The notes under the pieces were generated by a model. The model ran no database searches, had not been told where the DNA came from, and saw nothing but the letters and a program-made list of their open reading frames with translations. Shown here in pieces: positions 11,988-24,300 of a stretch of 64,000 bases of DNA. This DNA is from Gonatopus flavifemur (Eukaryota > Arthropoda > Insecta > Hymenoptera > Dryinidae). The first letter of the stretch is position 1; each line of letters opens with the position of its first letter. The stretch spans positions 20,088,001 through 20,152,000 of the forward strand of contig JAFFJZ010000003.1 in assembly GCA_018340375.1 (NCBI GenBank), in the 5' to 3' direction. The translations under genes were made by a program, and so were the position numbers.

Positions 11988-12824
11988 CATTTTTTCGATC
12001 TTTTATTAACTTGCATGTTCAAACTTTCAGATCTGCCAGTTTTGTTAGACCAATTATTTGACTCTTCACATATCATCAATGCACAACCACAATTACATCT
12101 GTGCTGAAAGTAGGGTTTGTTGTTATTCAGCGTTGATTTTCTGTACAACTCATTGCCGTTGTGTCGTCGTTGGATGTAAGCGTCGCAGGTGAGAGGAGCG
12201 TCAAGGCGATATTGCGCATAATTTTGTTTCACTATATACATATATTTCCGCGTATATACGTGTATAACTGTGTTGAGAACCTCTTTCTATGAACATAGAG
12301 AACGAAGCGAAAACGAAGTTTCTTCTGCATCCGCGAGTCCAATTAAGAGACTCGTCCGTGCACGAGTGCTTCAGTTTCTCGCGTAAAGAGAGGAGATATG
12401 ATTAGTAGTTTGTCCGTTTGTTAATCCTGAACACTTCTTTTGCATTTAGTTAGGTTGTAACGTTAGCAGAATTGTTCATTCGTTCATGAAATTTAACGTT
12501 GAACATCTGGGATTATTATTTTGATAATCCTCTTACTTCTCCCGACTTTATCCTTGGAGCAGGGCACTGGGGTATCCCAGGTTTAGACTTCTCAACAAGG
12601 GATCCCTAAAATGTAATCTTGCAGGCACAACAACAATATCTTCTTGTGAAAAGTTGGAATGAAAGTGGCTATACCTTCTCCATTGTACCAGCATTTGTTT
12701 GTGGTGCTAACTTCCAGTCGATGGAGAGTTAGTTTTGGTTACATCCAGGATGAAAGTAAATTTTACTTGTTAATGCACGAAAGAAGAATAATTCAGTATG
12801 GGAGCTAAGAATTAGTTGCGGTAT
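11988..12824. other. No gene or clear repeat seen
   Basis: Unique sequence. Short frames at 11886-12107 (+) and 11963-12241 (-) overlap each other and the end of the previous element. No motif is recognised. Confidence 0.4.
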
Positions 12825-13135
12825 CCTTCCTAAAAATGCCGGGCGGAATCGGACAGACGATTGTTGTCAGCCTTTGAACAGTTTCTTTCCCAGGTAATCC
12901 AGGCAGAAACTGACGAACTTTCTACCTGATTTGGTCCGAAATTACCAACTCGGAATATCCAGTCAAAAACTGACGAAAAATTTCCTGCCAGGTTTTGACA
13001 GGATATTACAATTTAGTGATTCCGGACCAAATCGGGTAGGACATTTGTAAGTTTTTGTCTGGATCACCTGGGAGAAAAACTATTCAAAGCCTGACAATGA
13101 TTTCATGCTTGTTTTTGCCTGGCATTTCTACCAGG
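12825..13135. mobile_element. Palindromic MITE with arms of about 110 bp
   Basis: Left arm (from 12825) and right arm (to 13135) are inverted copies. Shared words include CTGATTTGGTCCG against CGGACCAAATCGG, CCCAGGTAATCCAG against CTGGATCACCTGGG, and TTGTCAGCCTTTGAA against TTCAAAGCCTGACAA. Each arm also contains direct AAACTGACGAA-like words. The unit could form a hairpin of about 310 nt. Divergence between arms suggests it is not recent. Confidence 0.75.
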
Positions 13136-14693
13136 GTAGCTATTTCGTGTATGTAAGATTAGATGCCAGATATTTGATTCCGATGAAATTTAATTGCATG
13201 ATAACTCTTTATGTATTGTCATAAGACGATAAAGTCTAAATATAAGCTATAAATTGATAAGCTACTCAATAACATGTGTACTATAATGCATTTGAATTCA
13301 CTGGACCGCAAAAAAATATGCATAGAATTGGAAATTCCGTAAGTCGCTGTTTGCAACGTTCCGTCCAGATTTTGTTACGTCGTTACACCGTAAACTGTTT
13401 ATGAGACACTTCATAGAATACATCGTTCAAAAGTAATTTTCCAACTCAATTGCGGACAGCTTTAGAAGTTGTACCATTGTCATCATCAGACAATCCTTAA
13501 TTTCCATCCTGACTAGGAAACAGAAAGGTGGAAGCTCGTTCGGGTATATACTCTCCGTGCCCAATTATGACTCTCCGCTTCCTCGAAAATGGAGAAGACC
13601 AGTTAATTGGATGTCTTTCGAGCGGCTCGTGTCTTTAATTAAAGTCAACAGCGACAATGACGACGACAACGACGAAGACGAGAACAACACTTAGATGCAT
13701 CGTCCAAGTCACTCGGAAGTATGATTATTAGCATGAAGAATTTTAATAACTTTTTTTCTTCTTCTCCATCTCCTCCTTCTCCTTATTTTCCCCCGGTTGC
13801 GGTTTCCCGAGAGAATTCTCCTATATCCTGCCATTAAATGTACAATTAAATCACACAGTTAATTTCTGCTAATCGTCGTTTATTCAAAAGTTGGTTAAAA
13901 TCTTTGATTTCGGTAATTGAATTTATAGTTTGCGTCCTTCCAACTGGCCGTTGTATAGTACCCCGATGTAATTACAAAACAGAATTTTCCAGAACAAGAA
14001 AACAAAAAACGTGATATAAACGAGGTCACGTCACAGTTGTGTAAATTGCATTTCATATTGTTTTTTTCCTTTTGTAGTAAACTTGGCTGAAGATCGGAGT
14101 GTTACCATGACCGTTGCCGCTACCATATCCTCACTCCCATCCCATCCGTCTATGCTTTCGATTCCTTCTAGACTAACAGAGGCCAATCGGATGGAAGCGA
14201 GATGAAGAGGAGAAACGGAAAACCGAAGGCAAAAACGTACCACAAATTTTCTAAGAAACTCTCGAACGCGTTGTGAGTTGAAAATATGAGTTTATCTTGA
14301 AGGAGGATTTCCCGAGACGAAGATTCCCTTGAGAGTAGGAACCGCCTTGACAACCTACGCTACCCACGTTTTCCTCTATACAAATAAATACGAATATGTG
14401 ACGGACGATGCGTGTACACACCACCTGCTGGTGGTTAGTGTATTTCTCTTGGAGATCAGAAATCACTTTTCACGTGGAATCCAATCATACCTTTACCTGT
14501 TCTGTCGGTAGATTGAAAATAGAGTAACAAATTCTTGTCACTTAGAAATTGTATGTCACAAATTCATAGAAATTATTTGTTGATGCAAGGAAAAAAAATG
14601 CCTCATGAATTGAACGATTCATCAGCGAAAATTGAGTAGATGTACAGCAAACGACAGAAGAAATCCACGGCACACAATTTGAGTTGCAACTAA
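13136..14693. other. No gene or clear repeat seen
   Basis: Unique sequence with a small GAC/GAA-rich run near 13650-13690 and pyrimidine-rich runs at 13750-13800. Overlapping frames at 14031-14511 on both strands are not recognisable. Confidence 0.4.
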
Positions 14694-14742
14694 GAGAGAA
14701 TTAGGGCAAAGAAAGCTGTCCTTTAAGAAATCCAATACACTG
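14694..14742. repeat. Probable remnant of the 6976-7267 MITE end
   Basis: GAGAATTAGGGCAAAGAAA followed by AAGAAATCCAATACACTG resembles the right arm of 6976-7267, which has GAATGAGGGCAAAGAAA and AAGAAATTGGGTTCTCAGTG. No matching left arm is present, so this would be a truncated copy. Confidence 0.35.
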
Positions 14743-17700
14743 TTCTTTTACTTATACACACACCCACATCTTTACCTACTTTATAAGAAGAATCTCCTTT
14801 CAATCTTGTTGAATGTCTTGGTTCTAGTATTTCAGCTTCTAACGTTCTTTTAATTTTCATTCAACCTCTTCTTTCCTTGTATCGTGTTCGTATCGAATTT
14901 TCCTTCGACTTGTAGTACTCTCTTCTTTTCACCTTTTATTTTCTTTTTGCCCTCACTGCGCTCTCTTTGTCTTTGTATCATCACTTTAATCCTCATTTCC
15001 TGCACAAAAGGGGCAAATATCGTCGTCGTCGTCGTCGTCGTCGTTGTTGTAGTCGTCGTTCCAATAGCTTCAAGGGTGGATTAATTAATGGACGACATTG
15101 GTATCCGTTCGTGAGTTATCTTGGAACACTATGGACCTTCGACACAGCGGCCGTTTAAAACTCGATTCATCCGTTTAATCGATTCGACTGAAGTTCCGTC
15201 TAAAGTTTGGAGGGACAGGGCTGGACTGATTTCGTTCATTCGCCCCTCAGGATACTCCTGGTATCGCTCCGGGAACGCATTTTGTTTAATTACCATGGTC
15301 ATCCGTAATTAACCTCAATGTGAACTTGGGGATCGTTACTTCGGCCCAAAGGGGGACATTTAAAGAGATGCGATATATAGGAATATCAAATTTTCATCTT
15401 TCATAACTGAAAGCTGTACATCAATGTTTCAAACTTGTGATATCTTTTAATCTTTTTCAAAAACAATTGAATGATTATTTAATTTCATGACGAGTATTTA
15501 AACATGATCTCTCAGAATCTTCAACAATTTTATTAAATTATTTCAATATATGTGTGCTATTTTATGGCATTTTATTATGTTATATATTTTGTGTTCGTAA
15601 AAACACAATACAAACCCGTGAATTTTATTTTTATCGTGAACGATTGACAATTGCGGTTGACAGCAAAACATGACCTGTTCATTCTCTCTTTTCCTTTCAT
15701 TTGGGTGATTTTATTGACAACCCCCGAGGAATTTCATTCTAAATAGATTCCAGCGAAATGCTACTCCGTGATATACTTTAGACATTCGCGGTCTTGAAAA
15801 TATTATGAGTTTGAAGGATAAATACAAAAGTGAAGAAGAACGTGGACGGTTTTCTTCTTTTTGAATGACGTTCGATAATGCGATGTCATAATAAGAGAGT
15901 TGACAAGCTTCCTTGGAGATTGAATAATTAAACCAATATTCGGAGTGGTCTCGGAACAAATAAAACCTTTTATTTCAACCAAATCCGTTTCGAATGTGAG
16001 ATATCAAATGTCTCAGGTTTTTTAAGCTTTCCAAAGCAATAAAATGCAGATTAAAATGCACATGATCATTTTTATTGAATAAAAAGAATAAAATCTCGTA
16101 TTCATTTCGTACTCTACATGAAATCAATATGAAGATATCTCTATTCACCTTTCCTCTATCATTATATAAAATTGAATCGAATCGATAATTATTGTGAAAA
16201 TTTAACCTTTTCAGGCATCAAAGACATACAACCATTGCAGCCTTCTTCGCGCCCTCGAAAATCCAATGAACATAAAAAAGAAAAAAAGAAAAGAGACAAC
16301 ATATTTTTCCCCTCCACGAGTCTCGTGTCTATCAAAATTCGAGGTTGAGATCATTTCATTTCAAGTTCGCTTCATTGCTCGAGGGGTTTGTATGAAAATA
16401 TACACATCAATAATTTTGCGAAGATAAAGAAACGTGATAAAAGTGTATGGGTCGCGTGTAGACGCTGTAAATCGTCGTCTGTAGACTCGGGCATATTTTC
16501 ACGACGGCGCCGTGAGTTATAAATATGGGATGTATAAAATCGTCGTTTCGACCATTGAAAAAAGAAAGAGTACAGAGAGATGAAGGAAAAGATGGAGAAG
16601 AAAAAATAAAAAAACACAAGCAGCATCGACTGGATATTCCATGAAATAAATTTGAATACGTGGCATTAAATCGCTCAACCGTTGGAGTTTGAGTTCGCGT
16701 ACCAACAGAAACAATTGCGGCAACACATGCCGAAGTTATAATATCGGTACACAAAATTTCAAACGTAAGCAATTGATAACTCCCCCATTATACAGAGATT
16801 TTATCGGATTCAAATGGGATTGGAATGGCTCGGACACTCTAAGATAAACAGAATTATCTTCTCGATCATAAAATATTAAAACTCGGGTACAGGGGATTTT
16901 ACGAGATATCTCGCAACTTTGTTTCCTAACGCGTGGACTCGTAATCTTGACCGGTACGCAGATGTTTATGACCAACTCCTATCGCGGTCGATGGTACCGA
17001 TGAGAGTTTTTTGACGATAGTACGAAAGTTTATATTGTCGGTGAATGTGGAGGAAGAGCTAGAAGTCTTTAAAATTCATTATGGTTTTGTTGTATTCGTC
17101 TTTTGAATTTTATATACAATACAATTTTTCATCATTGAAATCACCCTAATACCCTATAGTATTCTCAATACTATATGCTGCTAAATATAAACCTTCTACG
17201 CTTCAAGGGACTATTTCCTCGAAATAGAGGATATTTTTGTTCAATTTAATGGCAATAAAATAGTCTGGAAAAGTGTTTGAAATTAAGTTGTGAGTTCTGA
17301 GAAAAATGATTCGAGTGAATAATAACCTAAATAAACTCCTTCCAGCAAGATAATACGAAAGGAGAATCAAGACGTGCTATGCAATTCATAATCCAATTCC
17401 CCTATTGCATTTACGAGTAGCTTGGCGTACAAAGTCACAGGTCAATTAATAACGAAATACCAGCTATGGTTTGAAATTACTTCATAGAAGTAGTACACAA
17501 ATTCCAGGCGTGAATGAATAATACTGCAATCCAACCCCCAACTCAAAACTTGAAAAGTTTCAAGAACAAATGAGTTTACGAGAAAAGGTTAAACTCGACA
17601 ATGATTACAAAACACGTAGTAGTTGCATTAGAAAACACTTCATTCAATATTTCAAGGTTTACGTGGGAATTCGTTGACAATCCTTTGTAAACCACAAAAT

Positions 17701-19280
17701 CCTCAACACTGTGCCAGCTTAGGACGGAGCATCAATGAAACATTGCAGCAAGGATACGATAAATCCTCCCTTCTTCAGTCCAACCGCTGCTCACACTTTG
17801 ACCGCAAAGCATTAATATAACAATGTTTAGAATCAACTTTACCTTCAAGACGATACAACAAAGTGAAAGAATGAAACTGAAAAAATTTGAGGATTATAAA
17901 TGACTTAATATCACGTTTATTCGAAGCTTGGAAATCAATCTTAACGAATCCAATCTCGAGCATCAAAAGTACTTTTTTCCGTTCCCTTCCGCGAAGATTC
18001 GAAGAAGGATAACGTTGGTAATTGAATTTCCATATCGACGTTACGTATCTTCGATAAACTGTCGCTAACGGGGAAGAAATAAAATTGTAAGAGATTCACT
18101 TTCTTATTATCGAGAAGAACATTGAAGCGATTTCAATTTTTCATAGGAGAAACAAAAACAAGAGGGGATCAAATATCACGAGACACACAGACATTCCCAT
18201 ACAGATCCTTAGGCATATAATACGAGCATCGTAAATTTTGAAGGAGTCTGGCGAAGAAAGCGTAGTTCGCGATGAAGAAAAAGAAAGGAAAAATCCTGAA
18301 CGTTTGAAAGCTTGAACGAGAGCAGGATGATTCACCGATGACCCCAACAACGAGGAATAAGGGATAAAAGACAATATGAGAGTTTTAGGGTTAGTCTCAC
18401 TACAGCACACGCACCGTAGGAGAGTTTCTCCTCTCCACTTTTCGGCCGGTCGTCTGCTGTGCACTTTTTTTCTCTTCTGATCTGATACGGACACCATTTT
18501 CCTAAGAGACTTTTATCCCAATGGAAATATTTTTACCGTCCCATGCGTCGCCCTGCCCCAGCTACTTTCTTTTATGCTCTATTTGAAGAACCGACCAAAG
18601 TTCGCAGTGTGTCCCTACATACATTTGTATGTAGTTATACATGTGTGTGTATATGAAACGAGTATATGGGTGGTCTTTATCACTCTAGCTAAAACAAAGC
18701 GTGCTGGAACAAAGTAAAGTACTTATCCGAGTTTGCACAGATGAAAAAGGAGAGAAGAAGTACAGGAGAAGGAAAAGAAGAAAAAGAAGAAGAAGAAGAA
18801 GGCAAAGTTTCGTTTTTCCCTCCTTCTTCTGTTTAAGCCGTCGCTTCGTATCCTTCCCTGGTTCATTCTTCTAGTTCTCATTCCATGAAAAGCCAGGAGA
18901 AAGTTTTTCATGTATGCAGTAAGGATTTGGATTATTGTCATTGGTGATACGGGAATGAAATGAAATTACACTTCACTCATATACATTCCGTTACCGTTAC
19001 CGTTACCATTCTCCTTCGTGGATTTAATGACAGCATAAAATTTGAAAATTCAAACCTGGAACCAGCTAGTTCATTTCAATCCTGAAAATTCTGTTTATGT
19101 AAGATTTTCATAACTCTTAACTTCAATCGATCAATCATACCTCATTTAGAATTTAAAGGTAGGCGACTTTCGATATTATTCGAAGATAAATTCTTGTCGG
19201 GCTTCAAAATAACTCCCAATGATTTTCATCTGACAACGGAAGTTCCATTCCAACTTGAAATTCACATAAAAAAAAAAGAT
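14743..19280. other. Mostly unique sequence with simple repeats
   Basis: Contains a (CGT)n run at 15020-15060, purine-rich tracts at about 16555-16620 and 18735-18810 (including (GAA)n at about 18777-18801), and a short (TTACCG)n run at 18987-19009. The 15100-15350 stretch is GC-richer and unique. Frames such as 16407-16772 (-) and 18141-18497 (-) have no recognisable domain. No gene is supported. Confidence 0.45.
18987..19009. repeat. Short (TTACCG)n tandem run
   Basis: CCGTTACCGTTACCGTTACC gives just over three units of a hexamer. It is too short and isolated to be called telomeric. Confidence 0.8.
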
Positions 19281-20037
19281 TGCAAATGTTACATTGAATA
19301 CTGTTAAATCTTATGTTGATCTTGGTGTAACTATAAATGATGACTTTGATTTTTCTGAGCATTCTGTAAAAGCTTGTGGTACTGCGCTGAGAAATCTTGG
19401 CTTCGTCGAAAGATTTTCTAGTGATTTCAAAAATGTTAGGTCATTAAAAGTACTATATTCCTCTTTAATTAGACCCCATCTTGAATATGCGTCCCCTATC
19501 TGGTCTCCGTACTTGAAGAAGGATATTAGAATGATCGAGAGTGTGCAACACAAGTTTTTACGCTTTGCTGCTTTTAGAATAGGCTGCCCTATGAGATATT
19601 CTGACCATGATTACTCCAGAATTCTTCACAAAATGAATATAACTACCCTCGAAGAGCGGAGACAAATGAATGATCTTCTATTTCTTTTTAAATTGATTAA
19701 TGGTTTTCTTGATTGCGAGTCATTACTGAGTAAAGTTAATTTTAACATCCCCGGTAGACCAGTTAGGAGAGCGCTTTTATTTAGACCTGTACAATTTAAA
19801 TCTAGGTTTGGAAATTATGATCCGATTTCTCGCATTTGTGAATTAGCAAATAATTTCGATCGGTCGATGGAATTGTTTGGTGTTTCCTTGAATCGGTTTA
19901 AACTGTCGGTTAATGCATGACCATATTGTAATTGTATTTTATGCGTCTTTGGACGCTGTCTTGTATTTACTCTGCATTTACTTTTTATATCAAAGGGTGC
20001 TAACCCGTGTATTGCAATAAAAAAAAAAAAAACAAAA
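19281..20037 (+). mobile_element. 5'-truncated non-LTR retrotransposon (LINE), 3' end with poly(A)
   Basis: The segment begins abruptly in frame after an A-run, encodes the C-terminal part of a reverse transcriptase, and has about 100 bp of 3' untranslated sequence. It ends in an AATAAA-overlapping A-tract at about 20016-20036. This is the usual structure of a LINE copy left by incomplete target-primed reverse transcription. I could not identify a target-site duplication by eye. A related, older fragment lies at 22694-22975 on the other strand. The clade (Jockey-, CR1- or I-like) cannot be decided from this part. Confidence 0.85.
19294..19920 (+). CDS. LINE reverse transcriptase, C-terminal fragment
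   Basis: This is the C-terminal end of an insect non-LTR retrotransposon polyprotein. In a complete protein the reverse transcriptase copies element RNA at a nicked target. What remains here is the region after the catalytic palm; no YADD or fingers motifs are present. It is recognised by LYSSLIRPHLEYASPIW at residues 54-70, IESVQHKFLRFAAFR at 81-95, a TTLEERR segment followed by an FLFKLINGFLDC-like stretch, and NFNIPGR. These occur in this order in LINE proteins of many insects. The frame starts at a TTG and stays open upstream to about 19282, so the listed start is a truncation point, not an initiator. It is uninterrupted for 208 codons, suggesting a fairly recent insertion. It cannot encode a working enzyme. 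Confidence 0.85.
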   Translation: MNTVKSYVDLGVTINDDFDFSEHSVKACGTALRNLGFVERFSSDFKNVRSLKVLYSSLIRPHLEYASPIWSPYLKKDIRMIESVQHKFLRFAAFRIGCPMRYSDHDYSRILHKMNITTLEERRQMNDLLFLFKLINGFLDCESLLSKVNFNIPGRPVRRALLFRPVQFKSRFGNYDPISRICELANNFDRSMELFGVSLNRFKLSVNA

Positions 20038-22693
20038 ATCGCGCTGAAACGAATCCACAATCTTGAATTTCTCTTCCAGTCGATCAATCTGAAAAAACCG
20101 GTAATCTAAAACTAGAAACACATGAAAAGCGTGATTTTTCAACTTTGAAAGAATAGAACCGATTTTTTTATCAATTTTCTTTCGTAGTGCTTTCAAAAAA
20201 ATGTTTATATTTCGGAATAAACTACCCGATAGGGTGAAAAATGTTAAATCGTGACAATAATAATGACGATTATTTGAATTTCAATTCCACGTTGTTCCAA
20301 TCGACAAATGGAATCCATGAGGTCCGATATTTCTCTTGTATCAAATCGAAGGATTGTTTTGAAATGAATCGACAGGGGATATATACCCTGATGCGATTCC
20401 CTTCCGTGCGGAAAAGAAGGAAGAAAGAAAGGAAGTGGACATGTTACCTTTTACAAGTAAAAACAGTCAGCGCTTGCGAGAAATTCGTTCCAAAGGGTAC
20501 TGCTACTACCATTATTACTAGTACAACTCGACCATAAGGCGAGGCTCTGACTCAGCAAAGTTTGTCTTTCTGGCATCGATTTCCAAACCGTTTACCTCCA
20601 ATGCAGGTCGCCAATATCGATTCCCATGGACGAGTTAATAAATTTAACGAAATTGAAAAGTGGCAAGGGTATTGTACCTTCGTCATGGCCAACGAACCTC
20701 TCTTTCTCCTTTTCTCTTCCACCCTTATTCACTTCTCGTCTTCCTCTTCCCGTTTCACTTGAAAATATGTATGTCGTTTTCGGAATGCTTTGACACGGAG
20801 GCACGTGGTTCCGACTCTAAGTACCTCATTTTTTATATACGAGTGTTCGGAAAGAAATTCAACGATTGGTTTTCCTTGATTATTCAAAAAATTTCTCTTC
20901 TCATTGTACACTCGCGATCTTAGAATCAAAATATTCTCAATACGAAACAAGGTAATGTTATTTTTCGTTCACTCGAAATTATTATTTTTGTTCGCATTGA
21001 ATCATAATTCATACCTTCCTTTTCATCTCCTGATGAATTCACCACGATAATATAATAGTAAGGGAAATTGAATTTCACAACGATTCAATCTTTTCGAAAA
21101 CCGAAAACAACTGCAAATACTATATAGTACTATATAGGGCACGTAATATCGATCCAACGAACCCAGTTGTGAAAAATCACGAATCCTCAATGTTCTGTCT
21201 TCCCATCCGCGGGACCACTTGCACGTTATTATGATCAACGAGAATATACTTTGCGACAAGAATATATACAAGGACGAGAGAAAAAAGAGGAAGAGAAAAA
21301 ACAAACAAGCCCCCGGTTATTGTGTGCATAACGTGGTAGCGCAACCGAAAGGTACAAGATGAAATTTGATGCGCTCCTCTGTTTTCTCCTCCTCTTTCTC
21401 AAATCTCCCGTCTTTCATCTCTTTCCTCCCCCTTCCTCCTCTTGAACTCGATGCTTTCCTTCTTAAGCACAAGTGATAACCGTAAAGTTGTTTACAATGG
21501 TAAAGAGGCCAAGGGGATGAGAAAAAGACCGGGATGCCCATCCATTGTGTCAATACGTTTACCATATTCCAACGTTGTCGTCCCTCTGTTTCCATAGAGA
21601 TGAAAATCTACACCGACCTACATATTCATCCTTTCCCCCATCACCCGCAAAATCATTCTCATAGTAATATAATAATCAAAGCAATTATTGAATCGAGAGG
21701 AGATACGCGTTGAAATTTTTCCAATATTACAATCGTCAATCGTGATCGCTTCTGTCCCCTGCTTTACAGCTTTGTTTGAAAATAAGAGAAAACAACTTTT
21801 GATGTACAACCTGGTGCACGAGGGTATGCATGCATTTTCCGACTATTTTTCTTTCATTTTCGCAAATATAAAAATCATATATAGCTGATATAGATGGAAG
21901 AGCTCGAATTTTTGTCAAACATGAAAAATGTTATCGCGCGAACATCGAGTACTTTCGCGGTAAACAAAAAAACGTACACCTCCGGATATTTCCGTATACA
22001 TAGACGTATGGTAATGGAAATTCTTTCATCGCATGTCGATTTACAGATATGGAATCGAATTCCGTAGGTGTACACGTGTATACGTGTCCATTCCCATTCG
22101 ATTATTTCTTCGATACGAGAATAAATGCGAATCCAAAGATCATGGCGACATATTTTTCCCCCTGAAACGTGCGGGAATATTTTTTTTATCAAGGCATGAA
22201 TATTTTCCAAATCAACCTCTGTTCGATCAAATATATGAAATTCAAAAATTTTTCAACGAGGCTGAAAAAAACCATTTCATCGAGAAAAATTTCCATATCC
22301 GTTGCGAGTATTCGCAAGTGTCCTTCAAATTCACAATCGTCTATCGCGCGTGGAAACACCATTGATTCAACAAGGAAACCGATTTTTACCTGTAACTGCT
22401 CAATTTTAGCTTTCGCAACTAAATATTTCGATTTATTTCATGGGCCAAAACGCCCTTTAGCTATATAAACAATTCAATGACGATTTAACAAGAAGAAAAT
22501 TATCATAAAAAGTACAAGAGTAAATCAATTTCAGTTTGACATACTGCAAATTATCACAAATCATCGAGTATGATTGTAGAATAACAAATGTATTATAATC
22601 TCACACACTTATCAGAACATGTCTTCAGGACCGCATTTTTGAAGATTGACACTGATCACGAAAAGAAATTGAGATTATCTCTATAAATATTGG
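20038..22693. other. No gene seen; pyrimidine/purine-rich unique sequence
   Basis: Contains GC-richer unique blocks at 20480-20640 and 21140-21240, and a pyrimidine-rich run at about 21375-21440. Frames on both strands overlap and are not recognisable. No inverted-repeat element was found. Confidence 0.45.
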
Positions 22694-23026
22694 CTAAGCA
22701 ACATATGCGGTTAATTGGATCAGCATAAAGAGAATATTGAAAAGCGATGGCTTTCGGAGAATCCTAGGTGGTACATTGAAATTTAGAAGAAAGAGAAGTT
22801 CAGGACAGCTGATGTGAGCGTTGATGACCTTGAAAATGAAGACAAAATCGTTGACCAACCTACGAGCTTCAAGGGTGATCATGTTGAATGATTTCATTAA
22901 CGGTCCACAATCATGGTAGGTTATAGCCGTGGGAGTGAGATTTTTGAGAGCTAGAAATCCATCCAGCAACCGACGGGCAGGTCTTTTTTCAGCAACATCA
23001 GCTAGAATTTGGCTGTTGAAGTCCAA
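22694..23026 (-). pseudogene. Decayed LINE reverse transcriptase C-terminal fragment
   Basis: The minus-strand frame contains TLEARRLVNDFVFIFKVINA, then a CPELLFLLNFNVP segment. These line up with the TLEERR, LFKLIN and NFNIP segments of the LINE at 19294-19920. Residues from about 18 (ARRLLDGFLALKN) resemble the preceding FLRFAAF region. So this is the same part of a related but distinct element. The frame ends early, there is no poly(A) tail next to it, and both ends are truncated, so it is an old remnant. Its upstream methionine is incidental. Insertion orientation is opposite to the 19.3-kb copy. Confidence 0.65.
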
Positions 23027-23132
23027 AATTCATAATACCTCCAGGAACTAAACAAGACTATCCTCTTCACAGCTAATTTATTTTTCCCAAGAATAACAGC
23101 GTGGCATTACTGTGAAACAATTTCACCAACAA

Positions 23133-23230
23133 AATCCCAATACATGTACTGGAAGCAACCAACCTGTACATGCACCGGGAAATTTTAGCACATTTGTACT
23201 GGAAAAATTCAGTACAAATGTTATGGGATT
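23133..23230. repeat. Small inverted-repeat element of about 98 bp
   Basis: ATCCCAATACATGTACTG on the left pairs with CAGTACAAATGTTATGGGAT on the right. Between them are further GTACATG/CATTTGTAC words. The CCCA end type matches other units here. A minimal MITE or solo hairpin. Confidence 0.55.
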
Positions 23231-23237
23231 TCAGCAT

Positions 23238-23360
23238 CAAAACTGATCTTCGATCTGAATCGAAGATTGTCTCGGATCAACTCGAAATTTCGAGTCAATC
23301 TTCGATCCGAGTTTCGAGCCAAGCTAGAAATATGAGATCGACGAGCTAGACCATCACTGA
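23238..23360. repeat. CGAGCT/GATCGAAGAT-rich repeat, copy 1
   Basis: A dense set of GATC, TCGAAG and CGAGCTAG words in both orientations. Its reverse complement aligns with the start of 25799-26002, with shared words CTAGCTCGTCGATCT and CGAAACTCGGATCGA. The higher CpG and GC content contrasts with its surroundings. Family boundaries are unclear. Confidence 0.6.
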
Positions 23361-23654
23361 AGTAATAGTGTTCACTCAAAAGAAACGCAGAGTCGATAAA
23401 CCCAATTGGCTTGACGGTCAGTATAGCATAACTACTGCACGAGTCAACATAATAAACTGAGGAAATTTTCGATCAGACCAGGAAACAGAGAAAATAGCAG
23501 GGTATATTGCAGTCTGAAGGTCCATCTTCCCGAAAATTTGATGTACTGGATTGCAGAATCTCGAAGTTGCAGGAGAAGATCTAATAATTCAGGAACATAG
23601 AAATCGTCTCGGCAATGACAATGGCAATTCAACAACTGCTCTGCTTGAATTCCT

Positions 23655-24047
23655 CACTGAGAGAGGAGCAATTTGGAGATTCGGTATATAGTAATATATT
23701 TGATCGTTAAACCTAAATATCACTGAAACTTCAGCGATCTTTCATGAAATTTCCAGAAACATTACTGAAATTTTGCTTCACATAAAATAATACGATATCC
23801 ATGGCAAAACTCGTTGGGTCATCCAATTCCTAAACTTTGAGTAACGGAGTGACAACTAGCGAATTTGGCTATGAATATTGTATTATATTATAACGATTGA
23901 AGAACACTGAGTAATGTGGACCAAAAATTCAGTAACGTTTCTTGAAATTTCATCAAACCTTGCTGAAAGTTTAGTAATGTTTAGATTTAAATGTTTGACC
24001 ATGTATGTGACTATTTACTGAACTTTCAAATCGCTCTTCTCTCATTG
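23655..24047. mobile_element. MITE with CACTGAGAGA ends, copy 1
   Basis: The left arm starts CACTGAGAGAGGAGCAATTT. The reverse complement of the right arm starts CAATGAGAGAAGAGCGATTT. The arms remain similar for about 55 bp. Subterminal words such as TTCATGAAATTTCCAGAA and AACATTACTGAA repeat in both orientations. The right half aligns with the right half of 34888-35215. Flanking dinucleotides are CT and CA, so no exact duplication. Confidence 0.75.
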
Positions 24048-24300
24048 CAGGTGAAATTTTGAATATTTAATCTGGAATATTAGGTCTGGAGCAATTTCAA
24101 AAAGTCTTTTCGACGAATTTTTTTTCATAAAACAGGGAAAAAAATAAATGATATGGTCTATTCCGTTGATTCAAAGTTCACCAAAAATGTTCTAATTTTG
24201 ACACTATTGATTTTTATAATTCAAAACAATGTATAATAGAAGTTATCAGCATGTAAGTTAAAGTGTACTTATTCTTTTCATATCCATCACGATGTATGAA
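24048..24300. other. No feature seen
   Basis: AT-rich unique spacer between two MITEs. Confidence 0.4.

Noticed and set aside
16407..16772. 121-codon minus-strand frame
   Set aside because: It overlaps two other minus-strand frames and a purine-rich tract that creates a Phe/Ser/Leu-rich translation.
18987..19009. Interstitial telomeric repeat
   Set aside because: Just over three hexamer units, in a motif (TTACCG) that I cannot link to a known insect telomere.
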